A stretch of DNA of 34,294 bases from Trichococcus flocculiformis (GCF_900113645.1 NZ_FOQC01000026.1:1-34294); one strand, 5' to 3'. Positions 7,280 to 16,660 are shown, numbered from the stretch's first letter. The notes: generated by a model from the letters alone, not told the origin. Numbers and translations are program-made.

Positions 7280-9449
7280 TCCAAAATTAGTAACCAAAAC
7301 AGATGATGTAACCTATTATAAATTGAACAATGAAATCAATCGTCCGATTGATAATGCCATCCCTTTGCATAAGGATAAGGAAGCCGTACGAGCTTATTTC
7401 CTGGAGCATGTGAATCCGAACACGGTATTCTTCTATACGTTGGATGAAAAACTGAATTATTTGATCGAGCACGATTACATCGAAAAAGAATTCCTGGAGA
7501 AATACCCGCTTGATTTCATCAAAAAGTTGATGCAGGATACGTACAACAAAAAATTCCGTTTCAAGTCTTTCATGGCGGCCTACAAGTTCTATACCCAGTA
7601 CGCGCTGAAGACGAACGACGGCAAACGTTATTTGGAGCGTTATGAAGACCGGATCGTCTTCAATGCACTCTTTTTGGCTGACGGGGACCAGCAATTGGCT
7701 GTCGATCTGGCGGAAGAGATGATCCATCAACGCTACCAACCAGCGACGCCTACCTTTTTGAATGCAGGCAGAAAACGCCGCGGGGAATTGGTGTCGTGCT
7801 TCCTGATCCAAACGACGGATGACATGAACAGCATCGGCCGCACAATCAATAGCGCGCTGCAGTTATCCCGCATCGGCGGAGGCGTCGGGGTCAACCTGTC
7901 GAACGTCCGGGCAGCCGGGGATCCGATCAAAAAAATCGAGAACGCATCGAGCGGCGTCGTGCCGATCATGAAGCTTCTCGAGGACAGCTTCAGCTACTCC
8001 AACCAGTTGGGCCAGCGCAATGGAGCCGGTGCGGTGTACCTGAGCGTATTCCACCCGGATATCGTGGCCTTTCTTTCCACTAAAAAAGAGAATGCGGATG
8101 AAAAAATCCGCGTGAAGACTTTGTCGTTGGGTCTCGTCATTCCGGACAAATTCTATGAGCTGGCGGCGAAGGACGATCAGATGTATCTGTTCAGCCCATA
8201 TGATGTGGAGCGGATCTACGGCAAACCGTTCTCCTATGTCGATATCACCGCGGAATACGAAAATTTGGTCAACAATCCGGAAATTTCAAAATCGAAGATC
8301 CGTGCCCGCGACCTTGAGAACGAAATCAGCAAACTGCAGCAGGAATCCGGCTATCCGTACATCATCAACATCGATACGGCAAACCGCACCAATCCGGTAG
8401 ACGGAACGATCGTCATGAGCAATCTGTGCTCTGAAATTTTGCAGGTGCAACAACCTTCCTTGCTGAATGACAAGCAGGAGTATGAAGTGCTTGGAACCGA
8501 TATCAGCTGTAACTTGGGTTCGACGAATATCCCTAACCTGATGCAATCGCCTGATTTCGGAAAATCGGTCGAAACGATGGTCCGTGCCCTGACTTATGTA
8601 ACCGACCACTCGAGCATCGATGCGGTCCCGACAGTCAAGAACGGGAACGACCTAGCGCACACAATCGGTTTGGGCGGCATGGGCTTGCATACGATGTTCG
8701 CAACGAATCAGATGCATTACGGTTCGCCTGAATCCATCGAATTCACGGACATCTACTTTATGCTTTTGAACTATTACACTTTGGCAGCCAGCAACAAAAT
8801 CGCCAAGGAACGCGGACAATCATTCGTCAATTTCGAGAAGTCCAAATATTATACGGGCGAATATTTTGATGCCTATACTGATACTGATGTCGTTTTCCAA
8901 TCCGAAAAAGTCAAACAAATCTTTGAAGGGATCAAGGTTCCGACGAAAGAAGACTGGTTGCAGTTGAAACAAGCAATCCATGAATCCGGCTTGTATCACC
9001 AAAACCGTTTGGCGATTGCGCCGACCGGTTCGATCAGTTATGTAAATGAAACGAGTGCAAGTCTGCACCCGATCACGCGTCTGATTGAAGAACGTCAAGA
9101 GAAGAAAACCGGTAAGACTTATTATCCGGCTCCGCAGCTTTCCAACGAAACAATGCCGTATTATCGTTCGGCCTACGATATCGATATGCGCCGTGTCATC
9201 GATATTTATGTCGCTGCTCAAAAGCACATCGACCAAGGCATGAGCCTGACGTTGTTCATGCGCTCAGAATTGCCGGAAGGTATGTATGAATGGAAAGAAG
9301 GGCGCACAAACAAAATGACGACTCGCGACCTGAACATCCTGCGCAATTATGCCTGGAAAAAAGGAGCAAAATCGATTTACTATGTGCGTACTTTTACGGA
9401 AAACAATGACGAAATCGGAGCGAACGCTTGTGAATCATGCACCATCTGA
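7272..9449 (+). CDS. nrdE: Class Ib ribonucleoside-diphosphate reductase, alpha subunit
   Basis: A 725-residue catalytic subunit that reduces ribonucleoside diphosphates to deoxyribonucleotides. Key residues are in place: Cys176 (GELVSCF) and Cys413 (CNLGS) form the active-site redox pair; Asn384, Cys386 and Glu388 in SNLCSEI are the thiyl-radical site; Cys720 and Cys723 in the C-terminal CESC shuttle electrons. There is no N-terminal ATP cone, as expected for class Ib. Translation starts at TTG (7272), overlapping the nrdI stop by 8 bp; GAAGGTGA lies just upstream and the N-terminus then aligns with other NrdE proteins (NNEINRPI). It is expressed with NrdI and NrdF from the NrdR-controlled promoter. 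Confidence 0.97.
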   Translation: MDSPKLVTKTDDVTYYKLNNEINRPIDNAIPLHKDKEAVRAYFLEHVNPNTVFFYTLDEKLNYLIEHDYIEKEFLEKYPLDFIKKLMQDTYNKKFRFKSFMAAYKFYTQYALKTNDGKRYLERYEDRIVFNALFLADGDQQLAVDLAEEMIHQRYQPATPTFLNAGRKRRGELVSCFLIQTTDDMNSIGRTINSALQLSRIGGGVGVNLSNVRAAGDPIKKIENASSGVVPIMKLLEDSFSYSNQLGQRNGAGAVYLSVFHPDIVAFLSTKKENADEKIRVKTLSLGLVIPDKFYELAAKDDQMYLFSPYDVERIYGKPFSYVDITAEYENLVNNPEISKSKIRARDLENEISKLQQESGYPYIINIDTANRTNPVDGTIVMSNLCSEILQVQQPSLLNDKQEYEVLGTDISCNLGSTNIPNLMQSPDFGKSVETMVRALTYVTDHSSIDAVPTVKNGNDLAHTIGLGGMGLHTMFATNQMHYGSPESIEFTDIYFMLLNYYTLAASNKIAKERGQSFVNFEKSKYYTGEYFDAYTDTDVVFQSEKVKQIFEGIKVPTKEDWLQLKQAIHESGLYHQNRLAIAPTGSISYVNETSASLHPITRLIEERQEKKTGKTYYPAPQLSNETMPYYRSAYDIDMRRVIDIYVAAQKHIDQGMSLTLFMRSELPEGMYEWKEGRTNKMTTRDLNILRNYAWKKGAKSIYYVRTFTENNDEIGANACESCTI

Positions 9450-9517
9450 TGATACAACGCACTGTATTTGATCACCCGTCATGCAATAATCGCAAAAGTC
9501 TAACGGAGGAATGAAGG

Positions 9518-10483
9518 ATGGCAAACAAGCCTTATATAGCAATCAACTGGAACAGCATCGAAGATATGCTGGACAAGTTGACATGGGAAAAACTGACGGA
9601 ACAATTTTGGCTGGATACGCGGATCCCGTTGTCCAATGATTTGGACGACTGGCGTACGCTCAGCAAAGCGGAGCAGGATATGTTGGGGAAAGTGTTTGGA
9701 GGATTGACGCTTTTGGACACGCTGCAATCGCAGGACGGCATCGCCGCTATGAAGGAAGATATGCGCACGCAACACGAGGAAGCGGTATTGAACAATATCC
9801 AGTTTATGGAATCGGTACACGCGAAAAGTTATTCCTCGATCTTCAGCACCTTGAATACGAAGGCTGAAATCGAGGACATCTTCAACTGGACCAACAGCAA
9901 CGAATTTATCCAACGCAAAGCCAGTCTGATCAACGATATCTACAAATCCGGCAATCAGTTGGAAAAGAAAGCTGCCAGCGTGCTGTTGGAATCTTTCTTG
10001 TTCTATTCCGGATTTTATGCACCGCTTTGGTACCTCGGCAACAACAAATTGCCGAACGTCGCGGAGATCATCAAACTGATCCTGCGCGACGAATCGGTCC
10101 ACGGCACGTATATCGGCTACAAATTCCAGATCGCTTACAACCAACTGTCCGAAACGGAGCAGGAAGAAGTCAAGAACTGGGTCTATATGCTGACGTATGA
10201 ACTCTACAATAATGAAGTGAAATACACGCAATACATCTACGACGAGTTGGGCTGGACGGAGCGCGTCAAAGTTTTCATTCGCTACAATGCAAACAAAGCC
10301 CTGCAGAACCTGGGCTTCGATCCGTTGTTCCCGGACACGGCCGACGATGTGAATCCGATCGTCATGAACGGTATCTCGACCGGCACCAGCAACCACGACT
10401 TCTTCTCGCAAGTCGGGAATGGCTACCTGTTGGGTGCCGTCGAGGCGATGGAAGACGAAGATTACGTCAAATGGATAGACTAA
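9518..10483 (+). CDS. nrdF: Class Ib ribonucleoside-diphosphate reductase, beta subunit
   Basis: A 321-residue radical-generating subunit. The metal ligands fall at the standard NrdF positions: Asp67, Glu98, His101, Glu158, Glu192 and His195, and the radical tyrosine is Tyr105. It partners NrdE, and NrdI loads the manganese form. A strong CGGAGGAATGAAGG precedes the ATG; the 68-bp gap after nrdE has no terminator, so it is the last gene of the nrdIEF operon. A clear terminator follows. A long open frame on the opposite strand is a shadow. Confidence 0.97.
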   Translation: MANKPYIAINWNSIEDMLDKLTWEKLTEQFWLDTRIPLSNDLDDWRTLSKAEQDMLGKVFGGLTLLDTLQSQDGIAAMKEDMRTQHEEAVLNNIQFMESVHAKSYSSIFSTLNTKAEIEDIFNWTNSNEFIQRKASLINDIYKSGNQLEKKAASVLLESFLFYSGFYAPLWYLGNNKLPNVAEIIKLILRDESVHGTYIGYKFQIAYNQLSETEQEEVKNWVYMLTYELYNNEVKYTQYIYDELGWTERVKVFIRYNANKALQNLGFDPLFPDTADDVNPIVMNGISTGTSNHDFFSQVGNGYLLGAVEAMEDEDYVKWID

Positions 10484-10490
10484 ACTGAAA

Positions 10491-10538
10491 AGCAAGGAGA
10501 GCAGCGGATCGATTCGCCGCTCTCCTTGCTTTTTTTGC
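10491..10538 (+). terminator. Rho-independent terminator of nrdIEF
   Basis: AGCAAGGAGAGC pairs with GCTCTCCTTGCT apart from a mismatch near the loop, followed by seven Ts, starting 8 nt after the nrdF stop. Confidence 0.9.
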
Positions 10539-10703
10539 ATATGTGCCTCGACAATTTTAGTGTTGCTTGCTGAGGCAGGTTCCGGAACCATGGATAACTT
10601 TCTATTATTCGTGTTTTAGCTCGTCATTGCGTCTGAATGAACAGAAGCTAGTGCTATCCAATTTTTTCGAAAGGAATGCTGCAACCGCATGGTTTCATTG
10701 TCG

Positions 10704-10742
10704 TTTACAAAAAGTTAACAACGAATCCAACTGTTCTTTACA
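10704..10742 (+). promoter_or_regulatory. PhoP-box-like hexamer array upstream of the phosphodiesterase/ABC operon
   Basis: TTTACA (10704-10709), TTAACA (10715-10720) and TTTACA (10737-10742) start 11 and 22 bp apart, so all are in phase on an 11-bp period. This is the layout of PhoP-binding TT(A/C/T)ACA repeats in Bacillus. The fourth expected position (10726) is degenerate. No clear -10 box was found downstream. The gap 10539-10823 also holds the palindrome GGTTCCGGAACC (10578-10589) and a TGCCTC/GAGGCA pair (10544-10577), and no gene. Confidence 0.5.
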
Positions 10743-10823
10743 TCCGACTGTTAGTATTTATTTGTAGTCAAATACGTAACGAAAAAGAATGAAAAATTCA
10801 TTCATAAATAAGGAGAGAATAAA

Positions 10824-11936
10824 ATGAGATTGTCCAACAAAAGATTGTTTGCCAGTTTGGCATTGAGCAGCATGCTTGTTTTGAGCGCATGTGGAACGGG
10901 AGCAGCGACAACTGCTGAGGCGGAAGTCGATCTGAACGCCTTGACATTGAGTGAAATTGAAACACAAGCCAAAGAAGAGGGCCATGTGGAATCGGTAGGG
11001 ATGCCGGATACATGGGCCAACTGGGGCGAGACTTGGGACGAACTCGAAACAACTTACAACTTGACGCATGCGGACACGGATATGAGTTCAGCTGAAGAAT
11101 TGGCTTTGTTCAAAGCGGAACAGAAAAATCCGACGAAGGATATCGGCGATGTCGGCCAATCTTTCGGACCTGTTGCCGAAGCGGACGGCCTGACATTGGC
11201 CTACAAAACATCTTACTGGGATGATATTCCGGAGTGGGCGAAGGATGATGATGGCGATTGGATCGTCGGTTATTACGGAACATTAGCGTTCATCACTAAT
11301 TCTGAAAAAGTAACGGATATCCCGACCAGCTTCGCGGATATTTTGGAAGGCGATTATAAAGTTACGATCGGTGATGTAAATGCCGCAACCCAAGCACAAA
11401 ATGCGGTACTGGCTGCAGCCATCGCAAATGGCGGAGATGAAAACAACTTGGATCCAGGCATTGCCTTTTTTGCGCAACTGGCTGAACAAGGCAGATTGGA
11501 CCTGGGCGACACTTCATTGGCCCGTTTAGAATCAGGCGAAATCGAAGTCGGCTTGTTCTGGGACTTCAACGCATTGAATTATGCGAACCAAGTTTCCGAA
11601 ACAAATCCGAATGCCAGTTTTGAAGTGACTGTTCCGTTGGATGGAACGATCCAAAGCGGATATGCAACAGTCATCAATTCGACGTCTCCCAATCCGCATG
11701 CTGCAGCCTTAGCCCGCGAATATATCCTTTCTGATGAAGGACAGATCAATTTGGCGAAAGGCTACGCACGTCCTATCCGTGATAATGTCGAATTGCCGCA
11801 AGAAGTGCAGGATATCTTGCTTCCGGAAGAGCAATACGTGAAGGCGCAACCGGTCTCTGACTTTGATGCATGGGAAGAGGCTGCAGCCGGCCTGGGCCAA
11901 AGATGGCAAGAAGAAGTACTGACAAAAGTAAAATAA
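10824..11936 (+). CDS. ABC transporter substrate-binding lipoprotein
   Basis: A 370-residue extracellular binding protein anchored by lipid. A short basic start and hydrophobic core end in a lipobox LSAC at about 20-23, followed by GTGAATT. The rest has the alternating pattern of type II binding proteins of the iron/spermidine/aminoethylphosphonate group, for example GYYGTLAFITNSEKV, where a mature protein usually contacts its ligand, and a TSFADIL segment. AGGAGAG precedes the ATG. It is the first gene of a five-gene operon with a phosphodiesterase, two permeases and an ATPase. The group binds ligands from ferric iron to phosphonates, so the ligand is not given by sequence alone; the neighbour and the PhoP-like sites favour an organophosphorus compound (inference). 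Confidence 0.85.
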   Translation: MRLSNKRLFASLALSSMLVLSACGTGAATTAEAEVDLNALTLSEIETQAKEEGHVESVGMPDTWANWGETWDELETTYNLTHADTDMSSAEELALFKAEQKNPTKDIGDVGQSFGPVAEADGLTLAYKTSYWDDIPEWAKDDDGDWIVGYYGTLAFITNSEKVTDIPTSFADILEGDYKVTIGDVNAATQAQNAVLAAAIANGGDENNLDPGIAFFAQLAEQGRLDLGDTSLARLESGEIEVGLFWDFNALNYANQVSETNPNASFEVTVPLDGTIQSGYATVINSTSPNPHAAALAREYILSDEGQINLAKGYARPIRDNVELPQEVQDILLPEEQYVKAQPVSDFDAWEEAAAGLGQRWQEEVLTKVK

Positions 11937-11951
11937 TCGAGGTTGAATAGA

Positions 11952-12800
11952 GTGGATAAAGTAATTTTTGTAGTGTTGGACGGATTGAATGCCAAGACAG
12001 CCCATAACCATATGGGCTTCTTGGAACATCTGGTCGAAAAAGGAATCATGGCGGCTTATACCATCAAATCAGAAATGCCCGCACAATCAAGGCCCTTGTA
12101 TGAAGTTCTGCAGACTGGTGTGCCAGCTGCCGAAAACGGCATCACCTCGAATCGCACAGTCCGTCGTTCCAAAGAACAGAGTGTTTTTGAAATCGCCAAG
12201 GATAACGGACTCAAGACGGGGGCGGCCGCTTACTTCTGGGTAAGCGAGCTGTATAACCGGGCACCCTTTCAAATGATGGAGGATCGCATTCAACTGGATA
12301 CGAATGCTCTCATCGAGCATGGCATTTTTTATCATGAAGATCATTACCCGGACAGTCATCTGATTGCGGATGGCGATTACTTGATCCGGAAGAAAGCGAC
12401 GGATTATACGCTGATCCATTCGATGAACATCGATGATGCCGGCCATAAATTCGGCGCCGACAGCAAGGAATATGTGCAGGCGGCCGTCCGCGTTGATGCT
12501 GAACTTTCTCAGTACATCTGGAGATGGATGAGCGAAGGCTATCAGATCGTGGTCACTTCCGATCATGGCATGAATGACTACCATACGCATAACGGTATTT
12601 CTGACGAAGATCGGTTGGTTCCGCTCTATTTGTTTTCTGATAAGGTAATCGTCAAAGACTTCCGCAAAGAAGAGGCAGTCGTCCCGCAGCTCGAGATTGC
12701 GCCATTTTTATGCAATTTGCTGGGCATTCCGGCCGGAGATCGCATGCAGGCGGTTCAGGGAATCCTTATGAAAAGAGGGTCTGGCGATGCTGCGGAATGA
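11952..12800 (+). CDS. Cytosolic alkaline-phosphatase-superfamily phosphodiesterase/phosphonate hydrolase
   Basis: A 282-residue member of the type I phosphodiesterase/nucleotide pyrophosphatase group. The two-metal site looks complete: Asp10 in VVLDGLN, a probable nucleophile Ser46 in AQSRPLY, Asp and His in NIDDAGHKFG, Asp-His in TSDHGMND, and a later His in YHTHNG. No signal peptide or membrane segment is seen, so it acts in the cytosol. It is much shorter than phosphonoacetate hydrolase PhnA (about 400 residues) but shares its superfamily. Start: GTG at 11952 has CGAGG 9 nt upstream; TTG at 11943 has the same element with no spacing. It sits 15 bp after the binding-protein gene, and its end overlaps the next permease by 14 bp. 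Likely role: releasing phosphate or a phosphomonoester from the imported ligand (inference). Confidence 0.82.
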   Translation: MDKVIFVVLDGLNAKTAHNHMGFLEHLVEKGIMAAYTIKSEMPAQSRPLYEVLQTGVPAAENGITSNRTVRRSKEQSVFEIAKDNGLKTGAAAYFWVSELYNRAPFQMMEDRIQLDTNALIEHGIFYHEDHYPDSHLIADGDYLIRKKATDYTLIHSMNIDDAGHKFGADSKEYVQAAVRVDAELSQYIWRWMSEGYQIVVTSDHGMNDYHTHNGISDEDRLVPLYLFSDKVIVKDFRKEEAVVPQLEIAPFLCNLLGIPAGDRMQAVQGILMKRGSGDAAE

Positions 12801-13632
12801 AAAACGCAAGTATCTCATATTGCTGCTGCCGTTCGCGCTGCTCATCCTCCTGTTCGAATTGATGCCGTTAGCCAACATCTTCATCAACAGCTTCAGGAAT
12901 CCGGCAACAGGCAGCGTTACGTTCGCCAATTTCACGACCTTGTTTACGAGCGAATACTACTTGATGTCGATCAAGAACAGCCTGTTCGTTTCCTTGCTTT
13001 CCGCATTCATCGGGATCGCGTTGGCGCTCCTGGGTGCCTATGCCATCCATACAGCGGGCGACAGGATGAAAAAGTTCTACATCACCACTTTGAACATGAC
13101 TTCAAACTTCCAAGGAATCGTATTGGCGTTTGCGTTCATCCTGTTGTTGGGGAATTCAGGGATACTGACGACATTGGGTGAGAAATGGAACTTGGCTGTA
13201 TTGAACAACTACGACCTGTACACAACCTCAGGGATCCTCATCACCTTCATTTATTTCCAGATTCCTCTGGCGACCTTGTTGCTTTATCCTTCGTTTGACG
13301 GCATCAAAACCGAATACAAGGAAGCGGCGAGCCTGATGAATGCGACGGCATGGCAATTCTGGACAAAAATCGGCCTCCCGTTGGTGCTCCCCAGCATTTT
13401 CGGAACCTTTTCCGTCCTCTTCTCCAATGCGCTGGCAGCCTATGCGACACCGTATGCTCTGCTCGGGAACAATTATGCCTTATTGCCGATCCGGATTTCA
13501 TCCATGTTCACAGGTGATGTCGTCCAACAGGTGGAGTTGGGAAGTGCCTTGTCGATCGTGATGCTCGTATTGATGAGCACGATGACGGTTTTAAGCAACA
13601 GCCTGTTAAAGAAATTCAGAAAGGGTGTGTAA
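12787..13632 (+). CDS. ABC transporter permease, first subunit
   Basis: A 281-residue inner-membrane subunit with about six hydrophobic segments, the first at residues 9-30 (LILLLPFALLILLFELMPL). The coupling loop EAASLMNATAWQFWTKIGLP near 180-200 is the EAA motif that docks on the ATPase. It belongs to the binding-protein-dependent permease family, PotB-like. The ATG overlaps the phosphodiesterase stop by 14 bp, which ties expression of transport and hydrolysis together. It should pair with the next permease. Confidence 0.9.
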   Translation: MLRNEKRKYLILLLPFALLILLFELMPLANIFINSFRNPATGSVTFANFTTLFTSEYYLMSIKNSLFVSLLSAFIGIALALLGAYAIHTAGDRMKKFYITTLNMTSNFQGIVLAFAFILLLGNSGILTTLGEKWNLAVLNNYDLYTTSGILITFIYFQIPLATLLLYPSFDGIKTEYKEAASLMNATAWQFWTKIGLPLVLPSIFGTFSVLFSNALAAYATPYALLGNNYALLPIRISSMFTGDVVQQVELGSALSIVMLVLMSTMTVLSNSLLKKFRKGV

Positions 13633-13635
13633 AAA

Positions 13636-14451
13636 ATGAAGAAACGAAGCACGCCCTTTTCGTCATTCATCATCGTCATCCTGTCCGTGGTTTTACTGCT
13701 GCCGCTGTTTGTGACGCTGTTGAATTCTTTGTTCAGGGATTTGAGCAACATCATCCCGGAAGGGTTCACTTTTGAATTTTATAGCGGAATTTTTGTGGAG
13801 TCAGGCGGGATGGCGGGCGCGATAGGCAGGTCTTTGCTGATCGCGATCATTCCGACGTTGGTTCTATTGCTGCTGCTTTTGTTGGCGATGTATGTCGTGC
13901 AGATTCATTACCCGAAATGGGATAAGTATTTGGACCTATTGTCAAAAATCCCTTACGGCATCCAAGGGGTCATCCTTGCGGTATCAATCATTTCGCTCTA
14001 TGCCTCTTCCAGCACCTTTCTGTCGAATCGCATTTTTTTATTGAGCTGTGCCTACGGAATCGTCATTCTTCCCTACATGTACCAAGGCATCAAAAACGCT
14101 TTGACCACACTGGAAGTCATGCCGATTCTGGAAGCCGCGGAAACGTTGGGCGCCAGTAGGCTTTATGCCTATTTCCGGATCATCGTACCTAGCGTGTTGA
14201 AGGGACTGGTTGCGACGATTTTGCTCTCGATAGGCATTTTGTTCAGCGATTTCGTATTGGTGAACATCATTGCTGGAAGTTACTATGAAACAACCAGCAT
14301 TTTCCTGGATAAGACCAGAAGTGTATCGGGACATGCAGCCAGCGCTATTTCAGTAGTCATCTTCTGCATCATGCTGATTTTGACGAATTTGGCGGGTTAT
14401 CTGGGATCGAAAGAGACCAAAAAAGCAAAAACAAACACAAAAATGGAGTGA
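13636..14451 (+). CDS. ABC transporter permease, second subunit
   Basis: A 271-residue membrane protein with about six hydrophobic segments and the EAA loop LEAAETLGASRLYAYFRIIVP (given in part) near 170-190, typical of PotC-type permeases. It starts 3 bp after the first permease gene with AAAGGGTGTG as ribosome binding site. The two permeases should form the heterodimeric pore of the importer. Confidence 0.9.
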   Translation: MKKRSTPFSSFIIVILSVVLLLPLFVTLLNSLFRDLSNIIPEGFTFEFYSGIFVESGGMAGAIGRSLLIAIIPTLVLLLLLLLAMYVVQIHYPKWDKYLDLLSKIPYGIQGVILAVSIISLYASSSTFLSNRIFLLSCAYGIVILPYMYQGIKNALTTLEVMPILEAAETLGASRLYAYFRIIVPSVLKGLVATILLSIGILFSDFVLVNIIAGSYYETTSIFLDKTRSVSGHAASAISVVIFCIMLILTNLAGYLGSKETKKAKTNTKME

Positions 14452-14486
14452 TAGCTTCACGTTTTGTTACGTATAGAGGAGAAATA

Positions 14487-15503
14487 ATGGCTTATATAGA
14501 ATTCAGAAACATTCGAAAATCATATGACGGTGAAAATTTAGTGTTGAAAAATCTTGATCTGCAGGTGAATGAAGGCGACTTGGTCACGTTGTTGGGCCCA
14601 TCCGGTTGCGGAAAATCAACTTTGTTGCGTTCGCTTGCCGGTTTTGAAAGTATTGATGGGGGGAGCATCCACATCAACGGTCAGGATGTGACGGAGTTGC
14701 CGCCGGGGAAACGGAATATCGGAATGGTCTTTCAACAATACTCGCTGTTCCCCAACATGAATGTAGCGGAGAACATCGCATTTGGTTTGAAGATGCAGAA
14801 AATGGATCCGGGTCTGATCAAAGAAAAAGTCGCCCGCATGATCGAGCTCGTTGGCTTGTCCGGTAAAGAGAACCATTATCCGACGCAATTGTCCGGTGGC
14901 CAGAAGCAACGGGTAGCTTTGGCACGCGCCATCGTGACTGAACCGAAAGTATTGTTGCTGGATGAGCCGCTGTCTGCTATTGATGCGTTGTTGCGGAAGA
15001 ATCTCCAAAAGCAGATCCGCCGTATCCAGAAGGCTTTGCATATCACGACGATTTTTGTGACGCATGATCAAGATGAAGCGATGCTGATGTCGGATGTCAT
15101 TCATGTCATGGCTGCCGGAAAAATCGAGCAGTCCGGCACACCGACTGAAATATATACGCATCCCAAAACGCATTTCGTAGCTTCGTTCATCGGCAACTAC
15201 AATTTGTTGAGCGGTTCGGAGTTTGAAAAGCTGACCCGGATAAAAACGCAGGCTAGCCAAATCGCCATCCGTCCGGAGGCCATCGAGTATTTCAAGGAAC
15301 CGCAGCCTGAGACGGATGAACACCTGTATTTCAAAGGGAAAGTCATCGATGAAACGATCAGCGGGAATATTTTGTCATACGTGATCGAAACCGAGCAGGG
15401 CGTTGCGCTGCGAGCGGATCATCTGTACCGCACCTTCAATCTGCTTGATAAAGGCGAGCTCGTTTTTATGAAAGTAGAGAAGCGAAATATTTTGGAGTTT
15501 TAA
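14487..15503 (+). CDS. ABC transporter ATP-binding protein of the phosphodiesterase-linked importer
   Basis: A 338-residue ATPase of the spermidine/iron/phosphonate (MOI) class. Walker A GPSGCGKST lies near 37-45, the Q-loop in GMVFQQYSLFPN, the signature LSGGQ near 133-137, Walker B VLLLDEP, the D-loop SAID, and the switch His in FVTHDQDEA. A C-terminal TOBE-type regulatory domain of about 100 residues follows (FKGKVIDETISGN). The start at 14487 has AGAGGAG 6 nt upstream; an in-frame GTG at 14448 that overlaps the permease stop has no such element. Last gene of the operon; a strong terminator follows. Confidence 0.92.
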   Translation: MAYIEFRNIRKSYDGENLVLKNLDLQVNEGDLVTLLGPSGCGKSTLLRSLAGFESIDGGSIHINGQDVTELPPGKRNIGMVFQQYSLFPNMNVAENIAFGLKMQKMDPGLIKEKVARMIELVGLSGKENHYPTQLSGGQKQRVALARAIVTEPKVLLLDEPLSAIDALLRKNLQKQIRRIQKALHITTIFVTHDQDEAMLMSDVIHVMAAGKIEQSGTPTEIYTHPKTHFVASFIGNYNLLSGSEFEKLTRIKTQASQIAIRPEAIEYFKEPQPETDEHLYFKGKVIDETISGNILSYVIETEQGVALRADHLYRTFNLLDKGELVFMKVEKRNILEF

Positions 15504-15556
15504 AAAAAGCCCCTCATCACCGCCAGAATAAGGCAAGTGATGAGGGGCTTTTTGTC
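15503..15556. terminator. Bidirectional terminator between the ABC operon and chrA
   Basis: AAAGCCCCTCATCAC and GTGATGAGGGGCTTT are perfect complements around an 18-nt loop, with T runs on both strands. It serves the plus-strand ATPase gene and the converging chrA gene. Confidence 0.9.
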
Positions 15557-15568
15557 TGGATGATACAT

Positions 15569-16660
15569 TCAAAACATCGTGACCAGCCAACCGATGAATC
15601 CACCCATGATGATCAGATAGGAAGAATTCACCTTGAATCGAGTGAGGCCGATAAAACTGGCGGCAAAAATGACGACACTGACCCAAGAGACGAAGGTGGC
15701 CATCCCCAATTGCCAAGATACGGATGCCATCAATGCCAGCGAAGCAATCGTGATTCCGTCCAAAATAACGGATAAGATTTCGGATGATCGTAGTCGGTTG
15801 AACAGCGGATGCAACAAAAGAATCAGCAGGAAGGAAGGCAAAAAGATGCCGACAGTCGCCAAGATGGCACCCGGGACGCCCTGAATCAGATAGCCAACAA
15901 AAGTCGCCGTCGTGAAGACCGGGCCTGGGGTGAACTGGCCGATCGCAACGGCATCCAGCAACTGTGTGCTGGTCAGCGCAGCATAGCGCTCGATGAATTC
16001 AGCCTGTAAAAAAGCCAATAGCACATAGCCGCTCCCGTAAAGGACCGATCCGATTTTCAAGAAAGTCAGGAACAGCAGCATCAGCGACATCGGTTCGATC
16101 GCCAGATGATGCGAGCGCCATTTGGATAATTGCTGCATCAGCAGCATCGTCAGTCCGGTCAGGATGAGGATCGTGATTTCGCCGACACCCATCAGCGACA
16201 GCAGATAGGCCGCCAAGAACAAAAGCAACGATTTGCTGTCCTTGATGGTCGTCTGTCCCAGCCTAAAAAGGGCCTGGATGATGACTGCAAGGATGACCGG
16301 TTTGATGCCGCTGAAAAGCGCTTCGATGAGCGGCACTTCGCCGTACTGTTTATAGAACATAGCCAACAACAACACGATTGTCATGGCCGGAAAGATGAAG
16401 CAAATGCCCGCCAAAAACAATCCGATTTTCCCGCCGCGCTTGTAGCCCAACGCGATAGCCAGTTCCGTAGAGTTCGGACCGGGAATCAGATTCGTGAATC
16501 CGAGCAGATCCATGAATTCCGTCTTTTTAAGCCATTCCCGCTTCGTCACCAATTCGTCCTCCATCATGGCGATGTGTGCGGCTGGACCCCCAAAAGCGAA
16601 AAGACCCAGTCGGGCAAAAACAAAGCAAATTTCCTTGTAGATTTCTTTGGTATAGGTCAT
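15569..16660 (-). CDS. chrA: Chromate efflux transporter (CHR family)
   Basis: A 363-residue membrane protein made of two homologous CHR halves. The first half has FGGPAAHIAMM and NLIPGPNSTELAIALG; the second has YGSGYVLLAFL and GQFTPGPVFTTATFVG, the paired GGP/PGP signatures of the family. Ten or more hydrophobic segments are visible. Characterised members export chromate; in non-contaminated Firmicutes the real substrate is unclear. GGAGG stands 6-7 nt before the ATG. It begins 36 bp after the PHP phosphatase gene on the same strand, so the two may be co-transcribed, though no functional link is evident. Confidence 0.9.
   Translation of the reverse strand: MTYTKEIYKEICFVFARLGLFAFGGPAAHIAMMEDELVTKREWLKKTEFMDLLGFTNLIPGPNSTELAIALGYKRGGKIGLFLAGICFIFPAMTIVLLLAMFYKQYGEVPLIEALFSGIKPVILAVIIQALFRLGQTTIKDSKSLLLFLAAYLLSLMGVGEITILILTGLTMLLMQQLSKWRSHHLAIEPMSLMLLFLTFLKIGSVLYGSGYVLLAFLQAEFIERYAALTSTQLLDAVAIGQFTPGPVFTTATFVGYLIQGVPGAILATVGIFLPSFLLILLLHPLFNRLRSSEILSVILDGITIASLALMASVSWQLGMATFVSWVSVVIFAASFIGLTRFKVNSSYLIIMGGFIGWLVTMF

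Noticed and set aside
9500-10591. A 363-codon open frame on the minus strand
   Set aside because: It lies opposite nrdF, whose metal ligands and radical tyrosine are all in place; it resembles no protein family and is a shadow.
14616-15323. A 235-codon minus-strand frame opposite the ATPase gene
   Set aside because: Shadow of a highly conserved ATPase with all its motifs intact.
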